DNA of 64,000 nt from positions 86,223-150,222 of the forward strand of contig NZ_BQHR01000016.1 in the NCBI RefSeq assembly GCF_021601625.1. Reading direction: 5' to 3'. The notes below the pieces were generated by a model, which was given only the letters and a program-made list of their open reading frames with translations, was not told where the DNA came from and ran no database searches. Source of the stretch: Pseudomonas paraglycinae. Its GTDB lineage: Bacteria > Pseudomonadota > Gammaproteobacteria > Pseudomonadales > Pseudomonadaceae. Position numbers and translations under genes: made by a program. Each line of letters begins with the position of its first letter. Position 1 is the stretch's first letter. Below, one piece after another: positions 11,625 through 20,267 of the stretch.

Positions 11625-14141
11625 ATGACGCAAGTCACGGTGAAACAACTGGCCGATGAGGTCAAAACACCGGTAGAGCGCCTGTTGCAGCAGATGCGTG
11701 AGGCAGGTCTGCCGCACACCGCCGCCGAAGAAAATGTGACTGACAGTGAGAAGCAATCCCTGCTGACCCACTTGAAAAGCAGCCACAAGGCGAAAGTGGA
11801 AGAACCACGCAAGATCACGCTGCAGCGTAAAACCACCAGCACCCTGCGTGTGGCTGGCAGCAAAAGCATCAGCGTTGAAGTCCGCAAGAAGAAAGTTTTC
11901 GTACAGCGTAGCCCGGAAGAAATCGAAGCCGAGCGCAAGCGTGAACTGGATGAACGTCGCGCAGTAGAAAATGCTGCCCGTCAGAAGGCTGAAGAAGAAG
12001 CCCGCGTTCGCGCCGAAGAAGAAGCGCGTCGCCAGCCTGCTGCGCCGTCCGCTCCTGCCGAAGCCGTCGCTGCACCTGCGCCAGTGGCCGAACCAGTGCG
12101 CGAAGCCGCGCCGGTTGTGGCTGCTGCCCCAGCTGCCGACACTCGCAAGCGTGACGAACAGCGCCGTCCGGACAAACCACGTGCCGACGACAACAACCGT
12201 CGTGGCGGTGGTGATGGCGAGCGCAAAAACGCTCCGCATCGCGCATCGGTCAAGGAAAAGGCTCCGGCTCCACGTGTGGCGCCACGTACTACCGATGAAG
12301 AAAGCGATGGCTTCCGTCGCGGCGGTCGCGGCAAGGCCAAGCTGAAGAAACGCAACGCCCACGGTTTCCAGAGCCCTACCGGTCCTGTCGTGCGTGAAGT
12401 GAAGATCGGCGAAACCATCACTGTTGGCGATCTCGCTCAGCAGATGTCGGTTAAAGCTGCCGAAATCATCAAGTTCATGTTCAAACTGGGTACTCCAGCG
12501 ACCATCAACCAGGTGCTTGATCAGGAAACTGCTCAACTGGTAGCCGAAGAACTGGGCCACAAAGTGACCCTGGTCAGCGACACCGCTCTGGAAGATTCCC
12601 TGGCCGAGTCCCTGAAGTTCGAAGGTGAAGCAGTTCCTCGTGCGCCGGTTGTGACCGTAATGGGTCACGTTGACCACGGTAAGACCTCGCTGCTCGACTA
12701 CATCCGTCGTGCCAAGGTAGCTGCTGGCGAAGCCGGCGGTATCACCCAGCACATCGGTGCATACCACGTTGAAACCGAACGCGGCATGGTCACCTTCCTC
12801 GACACCCCTGGTCACGCCGCGTTTACCGCCATGCGTGCCCGTGGTGCCAAGGCGACGGACATCGTGATCCTGGTGGTTGCGGCGGACGACGGCGTGATGC
12901 CACAAACCATCGAAGCTGTTCAGCACGCTGTTGCTGCTGGCGTTCCGCTGGTAGTTGCGGTGAACAAGATCGACAAGCCGGGTGCAGATCTCGATCGCAT
13001 CCGTAGCGAACTGTCGGCCCACGGCGTGACCTCCGAAGACTGGGGTGGCGACACTCCATTCGTTCCGGTTTCCGCGAAGATGGGTACCGGCGTCGACGAA
13101 CTGCTTGAAGCTGTATTGCTGCAAGCCGAAGTTCTCGAACTGACTGCCACTCCATCGGCTCCTGGCCGTGGTGTCGTGGTTGAATCGCGTCTCGACAAGG
13201 GCCGTGGCCCGGTGGCGACTGTTCTGGTTCAGGACGGTACGCTGCGTCAAGGCGACATGGTGCTGGTCGGCTCGAACTATGGCCGCGTGCGCGCCATGCT
13301 CGACGAGAACGGCAAGCCGATCAAGGAAGCGGGCCCGGCCATTCCGGTCGAGATCCTCGGCCTGGACGGTACGCCTGACGCTGGCGACGAGATGAGCGTG
13401 GTTGCCGACGAGAAGAAAGCCCGTGAAGTGGCTCTGTTCCGTCAAGGCAAGTTCCGCGAAGTCAAACTGGCTCGCGCTCACGCCGGCAAGCTGGAAAACA
13501 TCTTCGAAAGCATGGGTCAGGAAGAGAAGAAGACGCTCAACATCGTCCTCAAATCCGACGTCCGTGGTTCGCTGGAAGCCTTGCAGGGCGCTCTGAACGG
13601 CCTGGGCAACGACGAAGTGCAAGTGCGCGTGGTCGGTGGCGGCGTCGGTGGTATCACCGAATCCGATGCCAACCTGGCACTGGCTTCCAACGCTGTACTG
13701 TTCGGCTTCAACGTGCGTGCCGATGCCGGCGCACGGAAGATCGTCGAGCAGGAAGGTCTGGACATGCGTTACTACAACGTGATCTACGACATCATCGAAG
13801 ACGTCAAGAAAGCCCTGACCGGCATGCTTGGCAGCGACGTTCGCGAGAACATCCTCGGTGTGGCCGAAGTCCGTGACGTGTTCCGTTCGCCTAAGTTCGG
13901 CGCCATCGCCGGCTGCATGGTGATCGAGGGTACTGTTCACCGTAACCGTCCGATCCGTGTACTGCGTGAAGACATCGTTATCTTCGAAGGCGAGCTGGAA
14001 TCCCTGCGCCGCTTCAAGGATGACGCTTCCGAAGTACGTGCCGGCATGGAGTGCGGTATCGGCGTGAAGAGCTACAACGACGTCAAAGTCGGCGACAAGA
14101 TCGAAGTCTTCGAGAAGGTTCAGGTTGCTCGCAGCCTCTGA
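11625..14141 (+). CDS. infB: Translation initiation factor IF-2
   Basis: IF-2 is the GTPase that brings fMet-tRNA to the 30S subunit and drives subunit joining. The 838-residue product has an N-terminal IF2N domain ([24 protein letters not shown]), a long charged and Ala/Pro-rich linker (about 90-260), a second IF2N-like domain (about 262-320), and the G domain. G1 is GHVDHGKTS near residue 347, followed by DTPGHAAF and NKIDKPGAD. Domains II-IV end in EKVQVARSL. The start follows a GAGGAGAG ribosome site. It is 27 bases after nusA. The substrate tRNA-fMet is encoded at the head of the same locus. Confidence 0.97.
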   Translation: MTQVTVKQLADEVKTPVERLLQQMREAGLPHTAAEENVTDSEKQSLLTHLKSSHKAKVEEPRKITLQRKTTSTLRVAGSKSISVEVRKKKVFVQRSPEEIEAERKRELDERRAVENAARQKAEEEARVRAEEEARRQPAAPSAPAEAVAAPAPVAEPVREAAPVVAAAPAADTRKRDEQRRPDKPRADDNNRRGGGDGERKNAPHRASVKEKAPAPRVAPRTTDEESDGFRRGGRGKAKLKKRNAHGFQSPTGPVVREVKIGETITVGDLAQQMSVKAAEIIKFMFKLGTPATINQVLDQETAQLVAEELGHKVTLVSDTALEDSLAESLKFEGEAVPRAPVVTVMGHVDHGKTSLLDYIRRAKVAAGEAGGITQHIGAYHVETERGMVTFLDTPGHAAFTAMRARGAKATDIVILVVAADDGVMPQTIEAVQHAVAAGVPLVVAVNKIDKPGADLDRIRSELSAHGVTSEDWGGDTPFVPVSAKMGTGVDELLEAVLLQAEVLELTATPSAPGRGVVVESRLDKGRGPVATVLVQDGTLRQGDMVLVGSNYGRVRAMLDENGKPIKEAGPAIPVEILGLDGTPDAGDEMSVVADEKKAREVALFRQGKFREVKLARAHAGKLENIFESMGQEEKKTLNIVLKSDVRGSLEALQGALNGLGNDEVQVRVVGGGVGGITESDANLALASNAVLFGFNVRADAGARKIVEQEGLDMRYYNVIYDIIEDVKKALTGMLGSDVRENILGVAEVRDVFRSPKFGAIAGCMVIEGTVHRNRPIRVLREDIVIFEGELESLRRFKDDASEVRAGMECGIGVKSYNDVKVGDKIEVFEKVQVARSL

Positions 14142-14212
14142 CTCGCGCACTTCAAGGGCCACGTCGGGCCGCCGCATGCAAGTGCGCGGCACGGCGTCAG
14201 GACTCTAAACGC

Positions 14213-14249
14213 AACGCCCGGTCTGGCTTTTGTCAGGCCGGGCGTTTGC
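14213..14249 (+). terminator. Terminator-like hairpin between infB and rbfA
   Basis: The 9-bp arms AACGCCCGG (14213-14221) and CCGGGCGTT (14238-14246) extend inward to about 15 bp with a TTTT loop. Only a three-base T run follows. It may be a partial terminator or an RNA-processing hairpin in the superoperon. Confidence 0.55.
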
Positions 14250-14300
14250 CGCTTTCAGACCTTGCGGGTTTCACCGCGGGGCAGTAACAGGTAACAAATC

Positions 14301-14702
14301 ATGGCAAAAGAATACAGCCGTACCCAACGTATCGGCGATCAGATGCAGCGTGAGCTGGCCCAACTGATCCGTCGTGAAGTCAAAGACCCGCGCGTCGGTC
14401 TGGTCACCATTACCGCTGTGGAAGTCAGCCGTGACGTCGGTCACGCGAAGATCTTCATCACCGTGATGGGGCAGGACAACGCTGAAGACATCGCGCAAAG
14501 CATCAAGGTGCTCAACGCTGCTGCCGGTTTCCTGCGCATGCAGCTGGCCCGCGAAATGAAGCTGCGCAGCGTGCCGCAATTGCACTTCCACTACGACGAA
14601 AGCGTCGTGCGGGGTGCGCACCTGTCGGCCCTGATCGAGCGCGCCGTGGCTGAGGACAATCAGCACGTGGCTGCGGCAGAACCCGAAGACACCAAGGAGT
14701 AA
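14301..14702 (+). CDS. rbfA: Ribosome-binding factor A
   Basis: RbfA is a KH-fold protein that binds helix 1 of 16S rRNA and helps 30S maturation, especially in the cold. The 133-residue product begins [23 protein letters not shown] and carries the family segments [26 protein letters not shown] and [13 protein letters not shown]. Its stop is 4 bases before the truB start, and the truB ribosome site lies within its last codons. Confidence 0.95.
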   Translation: MAKEYSRTQRIGDQMQRELAQLIRREVKDPRVGLVTITAVEVSRDVGHAKIFITVMGQDNAEDIAQSIKVLNAAAGFLRMQLAREMKLRSVPQLHFHYDESVVRGAHLSALIERAVAEDNQHVAAAEPEDTKE

Positions 14703-14706
14703 CTCG

Positions 14707-15624
14707 GTGGCTCAGGTCAAACGTATCCGTCGTAACGTCAGCGGCATCATCCTGCTCGACAAGCCGCTGGGGTTCACCTCCAACGCCGCGTTGCAGAAGG
14801 TCCGCTGGTTGCTCAACGCCGAGAAGGCCGGTCACACCGGCAGTCTCGATCCCCTGGCCACCGGCGTTCTGCCGCTGTGCTTTGGCGAGGCGACCAAGTT
14901 CTCGCAGTATCTGCTCGATTCCGACAAGGGTTACGAAACCCTGGCGCAACTGGGCAAGACCACCACCACGGCGGACGCCGAAGGTGAGGTTTTGCAGGAG
15001 CGTCCGGTGACCGTTGGTCAGGCCGACATTGAAGCGGTTCTGCCGAAATTTCGTGGGCAAATCAGTCAGATACCGCCGATGTACTCCGCTCTCAAGCGTG
15101 ATGGCCAGCCGCTGTACAAGTTGGCCCGTGCAGGCGAAGTAGTGGAGCGCGAACCGCGTTCTGTTACTATTGCGCGCTTGGAATTGCTGGCCTTCGAAGG
15201 CGATACTGCGCGTCTTGCGGTGGATTGCAGCAAGGGCACCTATATTCGCACCCTGGTGGAGGATATCGGTGAGCAACTCGGTTGTGGTGCGTACGTCGCT
15301 GAACTGCGTCGTACCCAGGCCGGGCCTTTCACCCTGGCGCAGACCGTGACCCTCGAAGAGCTGGAAGCGGTACATGCCGAAGGCGGCAACGAAGCGGTCG
15401 ACCGCTTCCTGATGCCATCGGACAGCGGCCTGCAGGATTGGCCGTTGCTGCAGTTCTCGGAAGCGAGCGCGTTCTACTGGCTCAACGGCCAGCCGGTACG
15501 TGCCCCGGATGCTCCGAAGTTCGGCATGGTGCGGGTACAGGATCACAACGGTCGCTTCATCGGTATCGGTGAAGTGAGCGAAGACGGGCGCATCGCGCCG
15601 CGTCGACTGATTCGGTCAGAATGA
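14707..15624 (+). CDS. truB: tRNA pseudouridine(55) synthase TruB
   Basis: TruB makes pseudouridine 55 in the T-loop of tRNAs and also acts as a tRNA chaperone. The 305-residue product has [22 protein letters not shown], and the catalytic aspartate in [39 protein letters not shown] follows, and there is a C-terminal PUA-like domain. The start is a GTG at 14707, with AAGGAG 8 bases upstream inside rbfA. It belongs to the rbfA-truB-rpsO-pnp group. Confidence 0.96.
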   Translation: MAQVKRIRRNVSGIILLDKPLGFTSNAALQKVRWLLNAEKAGHTGSLDPLATGVLPLCFGEATKFSQYLLDSDKGYETLAQLGKTTTTADAEGEVLQERPVTVGQADIEAVLPKFRGQISQIPPMYSALKRDGQPLYKLARAGEVVEREPRSVTIARLELLAFEGDTARLAVDCSKGTYIRTLVEDIGEQLGCGAYVAELRRTQAGPFTLAQTVTLEELEAVHAEGGNEAVDRFLMPSDSGLQDWPLLQFSEASAFYWLNGQPVRAPDAPKFGMVRVQDHNGRFIGIGEVSEDGRIAPRRLIRSE

Positions 15625-15700
15625 CCGGAAACCGGTCTGTGTAACAGCAGGCCGGCGAGTGTGGCTGTCAACAGGCACGGTCACTACTCATTTATAGATA

Positions 15701-15746
15701 CAGGGATTTGTCCCTGGCCTGTTGAAACTGTTTTTGAAACGGTTTC
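15701..15746 (+). promoter_or_regulatory. Two-hairpin rpsO leader, candidate S15 autoregulatory site
   Basis: Hairpin one is CAGGGA (15701-15706), loop TTTG, TCCCTG (15711-15716). Hairpin two is GAAACTG (15724-15730) with CGGTTTC (15740-15746), ending 19 bases before the rpsO ATG. In other bacteria S15 binds its own leader to block translation. That this leader does so is inference from its position and shape. Confidence 0.4.
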
Positions 15747-15765
15747 CTGATAAAAGGATTGCCTC

Positions 15766-16035
15766 ATGGCTCTCGACGTTCAAGAAAAAGCTCAAATCGT
15801 TGCCGACTACCAGCAAGCTGTTGGTGACACTGGTTCGCCAGAAGTGCAAGTTGCACTGCTGACCGCCAACATCAACAAACTGCAAGGTCACTTCAAGGCC
15901 AATGGTAAAGACCACCACTCCCGTCGTGGTCTGATCCGCATGGTTAACCAGCGTCGCAAGCTGCTGGACTACCTGAAAGGCAAGGACGTGAGCCGTTACA
16001 GCGCTCTGATCGCTCGCCTGGGTCTGCGTCGCTAA
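15766..16035 (+). CDS. rpsO: 30S ribosomal protein S15
   Basis: S15 binds the 16S rRNA three-way junction early in 30S assembly. The 89-residue product is the exact family length and shows the conserved [22 protein letters not shown], then [23 protein letters not shown] and a C-terminal [18 protein letters not shown] serves as ribosome site. It is followed after 194 bases by pnp, the conserved rpsO-pnp pair, in which the intergenic RNA is usually processed by RNase III. Confidence 0.97.
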   Translation: MALDVQEKAQIVADYQQAVGDTGSPEVQVALLTANINKLQGHFKANGKDHHSRRGLIRMVNQRRKLLDYLKGKDVSRYSALIARLGLRR

Positions 16036-16229
16036 TCAGCGATTGCGCTATGAGGTTGGTTGTCTGTCAGATGTCAGCGGGTTTCCGCCGGCGTCCGGCA
16101 AGCTCCCAGCCTCAAGTTTTATCTGGATACACGTTTTACCCTGGACAGGCGTCGGGCCGATTCCCGGCATTGCCCAAGAATTTCGCAAGAAACCAGTTCC
16201 CCCAAGAGCCACAAAGAAGGTAGGACACC

Positions 16230-18335
16230 GTGAACCCGGTAATCAAAAAATTCCAGTTCGGTCAGTCGACCGTTACCCTCGAGACTGGCCGTATCGCCCG
16301 TCAGGCCTCCGGCGCAGTATTGGTCACCGTTGACGACGACGTCAGCGTATTGGTGACCGTAGTTGGTGCCAAGCAAGCCGATCCGGGCAAGGGCTTCTTC
16401 CCTCTGTCCGTTCACTACCAGGAAAAGACTTACGCTGCCGGTAAGATCCCTGGCGGTTTCTTCAAGCGTGAAGGCCGTCCTTCCGAGAAGGAAACCCTGA
16501 CTTCCCGACTGATCGACCGTCCGATCCGTCCGCTGTTCCCGGAAGGTTTCATGAACGAAGTGCAGGTTGTCTGCACCGTCGTTTCCACCAGCAAAAAGAC
16601 CGATCCGGACATCGCTGCGATGATCGGTACCTCGGCAGCCCTGGCGATCTCCGGCATTCCTTTCGACGGCCCGATCGGCGCCGCTCGCGTTGCTTTCCAC
16701 GAAAGCACCGGCTACCTGCTGAACCCGACCTACGAGCAGCAAGCTGCCTCGAGCCTGGACATGGTTGTTGCCGGTACTTCGGACGCCGTGCTGATGGTTG
16801 AATCGGAAGCCAAAGAGCTGACCGAAGACCAGATGCTGGGCGCAGTACTGTTTGCTCACGACGAGTTCCAGGTCGTAATCAACGCCGTTAAAGAACTGGC
16901 TGCCGAAGCTGCCAAGCCAACCTGGACCTGGGCACCTGCTCCAGAAGCCACCGAGCTGCTGGCTGCTATCCGTTCCGAGTTCGGCGAAGCGATCTCCCAG
17001 GCTTACACCATCACCATCAAGGCCGACCGTTATGCGCGTCTGGGCGAGCTGCGTGATCAGGTTGTTGCCAAGCTGTCCGGTGAAGAAGGCCAACCTTCGG
17101 CTGCCGACGTCAAAGCCGCTTTCGGCGAAATCGAATACCGCACCGTTCGCGAAAACATCGTTAACGGCAAGCCACGTATCGACGGTCGCGACACCCGCAC
17201 CGTACGTCCGCTGAACATCGAAGTCGGCGTTCTGCCGAAGACCCACGGTTCGGCACTGTTCACCCGTGGTGAAACCCAGGCTCTGGTCGTCGCGACGCTG
17301 GGCACCGCCCGTGACGCACAACTGCTGGACACTCTGGAAGGCGAGAAAAAAGACCCGTTCATGCTGCACTACAACTTCCCTCCGTTCTCGGTGGGCGAGT
17401 GTGGTCGCATGGGTGGCGCCGGTCGTCGTGAAATCGGTCACGGCCGTCTGGCCCGTCGTTCGGTTTCGGCGATGCTGCCAGCCGCTGACGTGTTCCCGTA
17501 CACCATCCGTGTGGTATCGGAAATCACCGAGTCCAACGGTTCGAGCTCGATGGCTTCCGTTTGCGGCGCTTCCCTGGCCCTGATGGACGCTGGTGTTCCG
17601 ATGAAGGCGCCGGTTGCCGGTATCGCCATGGGTCTGGTTAAAGAAGGCGAGAAATTCGCTGTTCTGACCGACATCCTGGGTGACGAAGACCACCTGGGCG
17701 ACATGGACTTCAAAGTTGCCGGTACCGCCAAAGGTGTGACCGCGCTGCAGATGGACATCAAGATCAAGGGCATCACCGAAGAGATCATGGAAATCGCTCT
17801 GGGCCAAGCCCTGGAAGCGCGCCTGAACATCCTCGGTCAGATGAACCAGATCATCGGCCAGTCGCGTACCGAACTGTCGGCCAACGCTCCGACCATGATC
17901 GCGATGAAGATCGACACCGACAAGATCCGTGACGTTATCGGTAAAGGTGGCGCGACCATCCGTGCGATCTGCGAAGAGACCAAGGCTTCGATCGACATCG
18001 AAGACGACGGTTCGATCAAGATCTTCGGTGAAACCAAGGAAGCGGCTGAAGCAGCACGTCAGCGCGTTCTGGGTATCACCGCAGAGGCCGAGATCGGCAA
18101 GATCTACGTCGGCAAGGTTGAGCGCATCGTCGACTTCGGCGCATTCGTCAACATCCTGCCGGGCAAGGACGGTCTGGTTCACATCTCGATGCTGAGCGAC
18201 GCTCGCGTAGAGAAAGTGACCGACATCCTGAAAGAAGGCCAGGAAGTGGAAGTGCTGGTACTGGACGTGGACAACCGCGGCCGTATCAAGCTGTCCATCA
18301 AAGACGTGGCAGCTGCCAAGGCTTCGGGCGTTTAA
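16230..18335 (+). CDS. pnp: Polyribonucleotide nucleotidyltransferase
   Basis: PNPase degrades RNA 3' to 5' by phosphorolysis and is a core of the degradosome. The 701-residue product has two RNase PH-like domains (about 1-220 and 310-540) with a helical linker, then a KH domain ([24 protein letters not shown]) and an S1 domain ([27 protein letters not shown]). The start is GTG at 16230, giving [12 protein letters not shown], with GGTAGGA upstream. PNPase autoregulates through its leader in E. coli; the 194-base rpsO-pnp gap leaves room for that, but I cannot place an RNase III stem with confidence. Confidence 0.97.
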
Positions 18336-18363
18336 TCACCCCGCAGCTCTAGCGCAATGAAAG

Positions 18364-18397
18364 ATGCCCCGCCGTGAAAACGGCGGGGCATTTTTTT
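18364..18397 (+). terminator. Intrinsic terminator of the rimP-pnp superoperon
   Basis: An 11-bp perfect stem, ATGCCCCGCCG/CGGCGGGGCAT, has loop TGAAAA and is followed by a T7 run. It is one of the strongest terminators in the window. Confidence 0.9.
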
Positions 18398-18427
18398 GTC
18401 CATGAAATATCGAGTCATTCGGCGAAG

Positions 18428-18456
18428 TTGCCGACCTGCAAGACCAGTGCTAGGTT
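18428..18456 (+). promoter_or_regulatory. Candidate tRNA-Thr promoter
   Basis: TTGCCG (18428-18433), 17 bases and TAGGTT (18451-18456) lie 9 bases before the tRNA. The spacing is right but the -10 is a weak match. Confidence 0.4.
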
Positions 18457-18465
18457 TAGCCCACC

Positions 18466-18541
18466 GCCCGTGTAGCTCAGCCGGTAGAGCAGCGCACTCG
18501 TAACGCGAAGGTCGCAGGTTCGATTCCTGTCTCGGGCACCA
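18466..18541 (+). tRNA. tRNA-Thr (anticodon CGT)
   Basis: This 76-base tRNA has acceptor stem GCCCGTG with a matching 3' strand, encoded CCA, D-arm GCTCAGCCGGTAGAGC, and T-arm CGCAGGTTCGATTCCTG. The anticodon loop CTCGTAA gives CGT, which reads ACG. The anticodon stem is imperfect: 27-43 is G-A, as in E. coli thrW, and 31-39 reads A-C. Confidence 0.93.
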
Positions 18542-18775
18542 CCTCTTCCTAATCCTTTTGAACCGGCATTTATGTTCCACAGGTCAACTTTTTGTGGGAG
18601 AGATGTAAAGAGCCGTGTAATTCGTCATGCAAACGTCCTATATTCGGTGCCTGCATGAGCATCGCTTAGCAGTTTTCAGATGATCCCGAATGGTTCCGAA
18701 GGCCGGACAGTCCGCGTCAGAGAGATCCTTGATGATCCAGATCCATCCTCCATTCCCATGATCAGCGAGAACGCC

Positions 18776-19075
18776 ATGACCGAATTAACTCAAGAGCAAC
18801 GTCACGAAGAAGCGCTAAGAAAATACATCCTGGATGTTCCGGATCTGAAGGAAGAGATCAAGGACCTGAGTCCCGATGATCAGAAAGACCAGATCCAGTG
18901 GGCGTTCGAAGACGAAGCCGAAGCCCAGGGTCTGCAGCCTTGGGAATTGACCCTCAAGTACACCAGCACCCCTGAAGAGTTCGAGGCCAAGCGCCTGGAG
19001 CTGCACAAGGAAGCGGCTGAGGTGTTGGGCGTCGAGTGGGAAGAGTACTGCGAGATGAACAATCTCGTCGTTTGA
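18776..19075 (+). CDS. Conserved hypothetical acidic protein, DUF6388-like
   Basis: This small soluble protein of 99 residues is very acidic and Glu-rich. It has a helical N-terminal part (ELTQEQRHEEALRKYILD), a middle VPDLKEEIKDLSPDDQKDQIQWAFEDEAEAQG, and a conserved-looking end WEEYCEMNNLV. There is no signal peptide, membrane segment or catalytic motif. The start at 18776 is preferred because GCGAGA lies just upstream; an ATG at 18758 would add six residues and a reading from 18680 adds 32 without support. It resembles the Pseudomonas family annotated as DUF6388, function unknown. It stands alone between tRNA-Thr and the convergent nadC. Confidence 0.7.
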   Translation: MTELTQEQRHEEALRKYILDVPDLKEEIKDLSPDDQKDQIQWAFEDEAEAQGLQPWELTLKYTSTPEEFEAKRLELHKEAAEVLGVEWEEYCEMNNLVV

Positions 19076-19084
19076 CGAGAGCTG

Positions 19085-19148
19085 CCAGCTACAAGCCGCA
19101 AGCTACAAGTAAAAGCACAACCGCTTTGGCTTGCAGCTTGTAGCTCGC
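19085..19148. repeat. Long inverted repeat between convergent genes
   Basis: AGCTACAAGCCGCAAG (19087-19102) is nearly the reverse complement of CTTGCAGCTTGTAGCT (19130-19145), with one mismatch in 16 and a 27-base loop. The AGCTACAAG unit occurs twice on the left arm. This looks like one of the dispersed intergenic repeats of the fluorescens group, and may act as a bidirectional terminator here. Confidence 0.6.
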
Positions 19149-19163
19149 ATCTTGCCGCTGCCC

Positions 19164-20012
19164 TTAAATGCTCAGGCGCATCGACAGGTCCACGGCCTTC
19201 ACATCCTTGGTCATCGCGCCGATCGAGATGTAGTCCACCCCGGTCTGAGCGATCGGCAGCAGCGTGCTTTCGTTGATGCCGCCACTGGCTTCCAGTTTTG
19301 CCTTGCCGCCGTTCAGGCGCACGGCTTCGCGCATGTCATCGAGGCTCAGTTCGTCGAGCATGATGATATCGGCACCGGCGGCCAGCGCCTCCTTCAGCTC
19401 CTCCAGACTTTCCACTTCGATTTCCACCGGTTTGCCCGGGGCGATCTTGTGCGCGGCGGCAATGGCCTGCGGGATGCCACCGCTGGCGGCGATGTGGTTT
19501 TCCTTGATCAGGAACGCGTCGTACAGGCCGATGCGGTGGTTATGGCAGCCGCCGCAGGTGACCGCATATTTCTGCGCCAGACGCAGGCCCGGCAGGGTCT
19601 TGCGGGTGTCGAGCAGTTTCACCGAAGTCTCGGCAACGAAGTCCGCCAGGTACTGCGCGCGGGTCGCTACGCCTGACAACAATTGCAGGAAGTTCAGGGC
19701 GCTGCGCTCACCGGTCAGCAGCGAACGGGCAGGGCCTTCCAGATGAAACAGCGGCTGGTTCGGCGAAACCCGTTCGCCATCGCGCACCTGCCAATGCACC
19801 GCCACCCGTGGATCGAGCTGGCGGAACACCGCATCGACCCAGGCCGTACCACTGATGACGGCGGCGTCGCGGGTGATGATGGTGGCTTTGGCCAGACGTT
19901 CGGCCGGGATCAGTTGCGCGGTGATGTCGCCGCTGCCGATGTCTTCGAGCAACGCACGGCGCACGTTGGCTTCGATTTCGGCGGTCAAATCGGCGAGACG
20001 TAGATTCGGCAT
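19164..20012 (-). CDS. nadC: Quinolinate phosphoribosyltransferase (decarboxylating)
   Basis: NadC converts quinolinate and PRPP to nicotinate mononucleotide in de novo NAD synthesis. The 282-residue product shows [16 protein letters not shown] near the N-terminus, [42 protein letters not shown] (PRPP and quinolinate binding), [14 protein letters not shown], and IIMLDELSL. The start is ATG at 20012 (MPNLRLADL) with GGAG 7 bases upstream; a GTG at 20024 would add four residues. The nadC / DUF1631 / ampD / ampE arrangement is the usual one for Pseudomonas. Confidence 0.95.
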   Translation of the reverse strand: MPNLRLADLTAEIEANVRRALLEDIGSGDITAQLIPAERLAKATIITRDAAVISGTAWVDAVFRQLDPRVAVHWQVRDGERVSPNQPLFHLEGPARSLLTGERSALNFLQLLSGVATRAQYLADFVAETSVKLLDTRKTLPGLRLAQKYAVTCGGCHNHRIGLYDAFLIKENHIAASGGIPQAIAAAHKIAPGKPVEIEVESLEELKEALAAGADIIMLDELSLDDMREAVRLNGGKAKLEASGGINESTLLPIAQTGVDYISIGAMTKDVKAVDLSMRLSI

Positions 20013-20267
20013 AACGGGCTCCACAAACTAAGTGGCCCGATTATAGGGGCATGGCGTCGGCCAACCCAAGGCGAGAACAGCCACGCAGCGCTGCATCCGG
20101 TCGATTTTCTTTGAGCAAACCCGTTTCTGTCGTGGTCACTGCAAGGTGTCGGCGCATAGGGGAAACCCTGACGGCTCTGGCGCCGGGGACATCTTTTGCA
20201 AGATAATCCGCCTTGCATTTGACGCCATGAGTTTGACGTCGGCAAATCACCGTTTCAGGAGGCTTGG

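Noticed and set aside
11598-14192. 864-codon open frame antisense to infB (and similar long ones antisense to glmM, nusA, pnp, prfC and fruB)
   Set aside because: These mirror the codon structure of GC-rich genes, lack ribosome sites and have compositions rich in His, Asp and Gln unlike real proteins.
18466-18541. tRNA-Thr as an attachment site for an integrated element
   Set aside because: No integrase, no repeat of the tRNA 3' end and ordinary genes follow.
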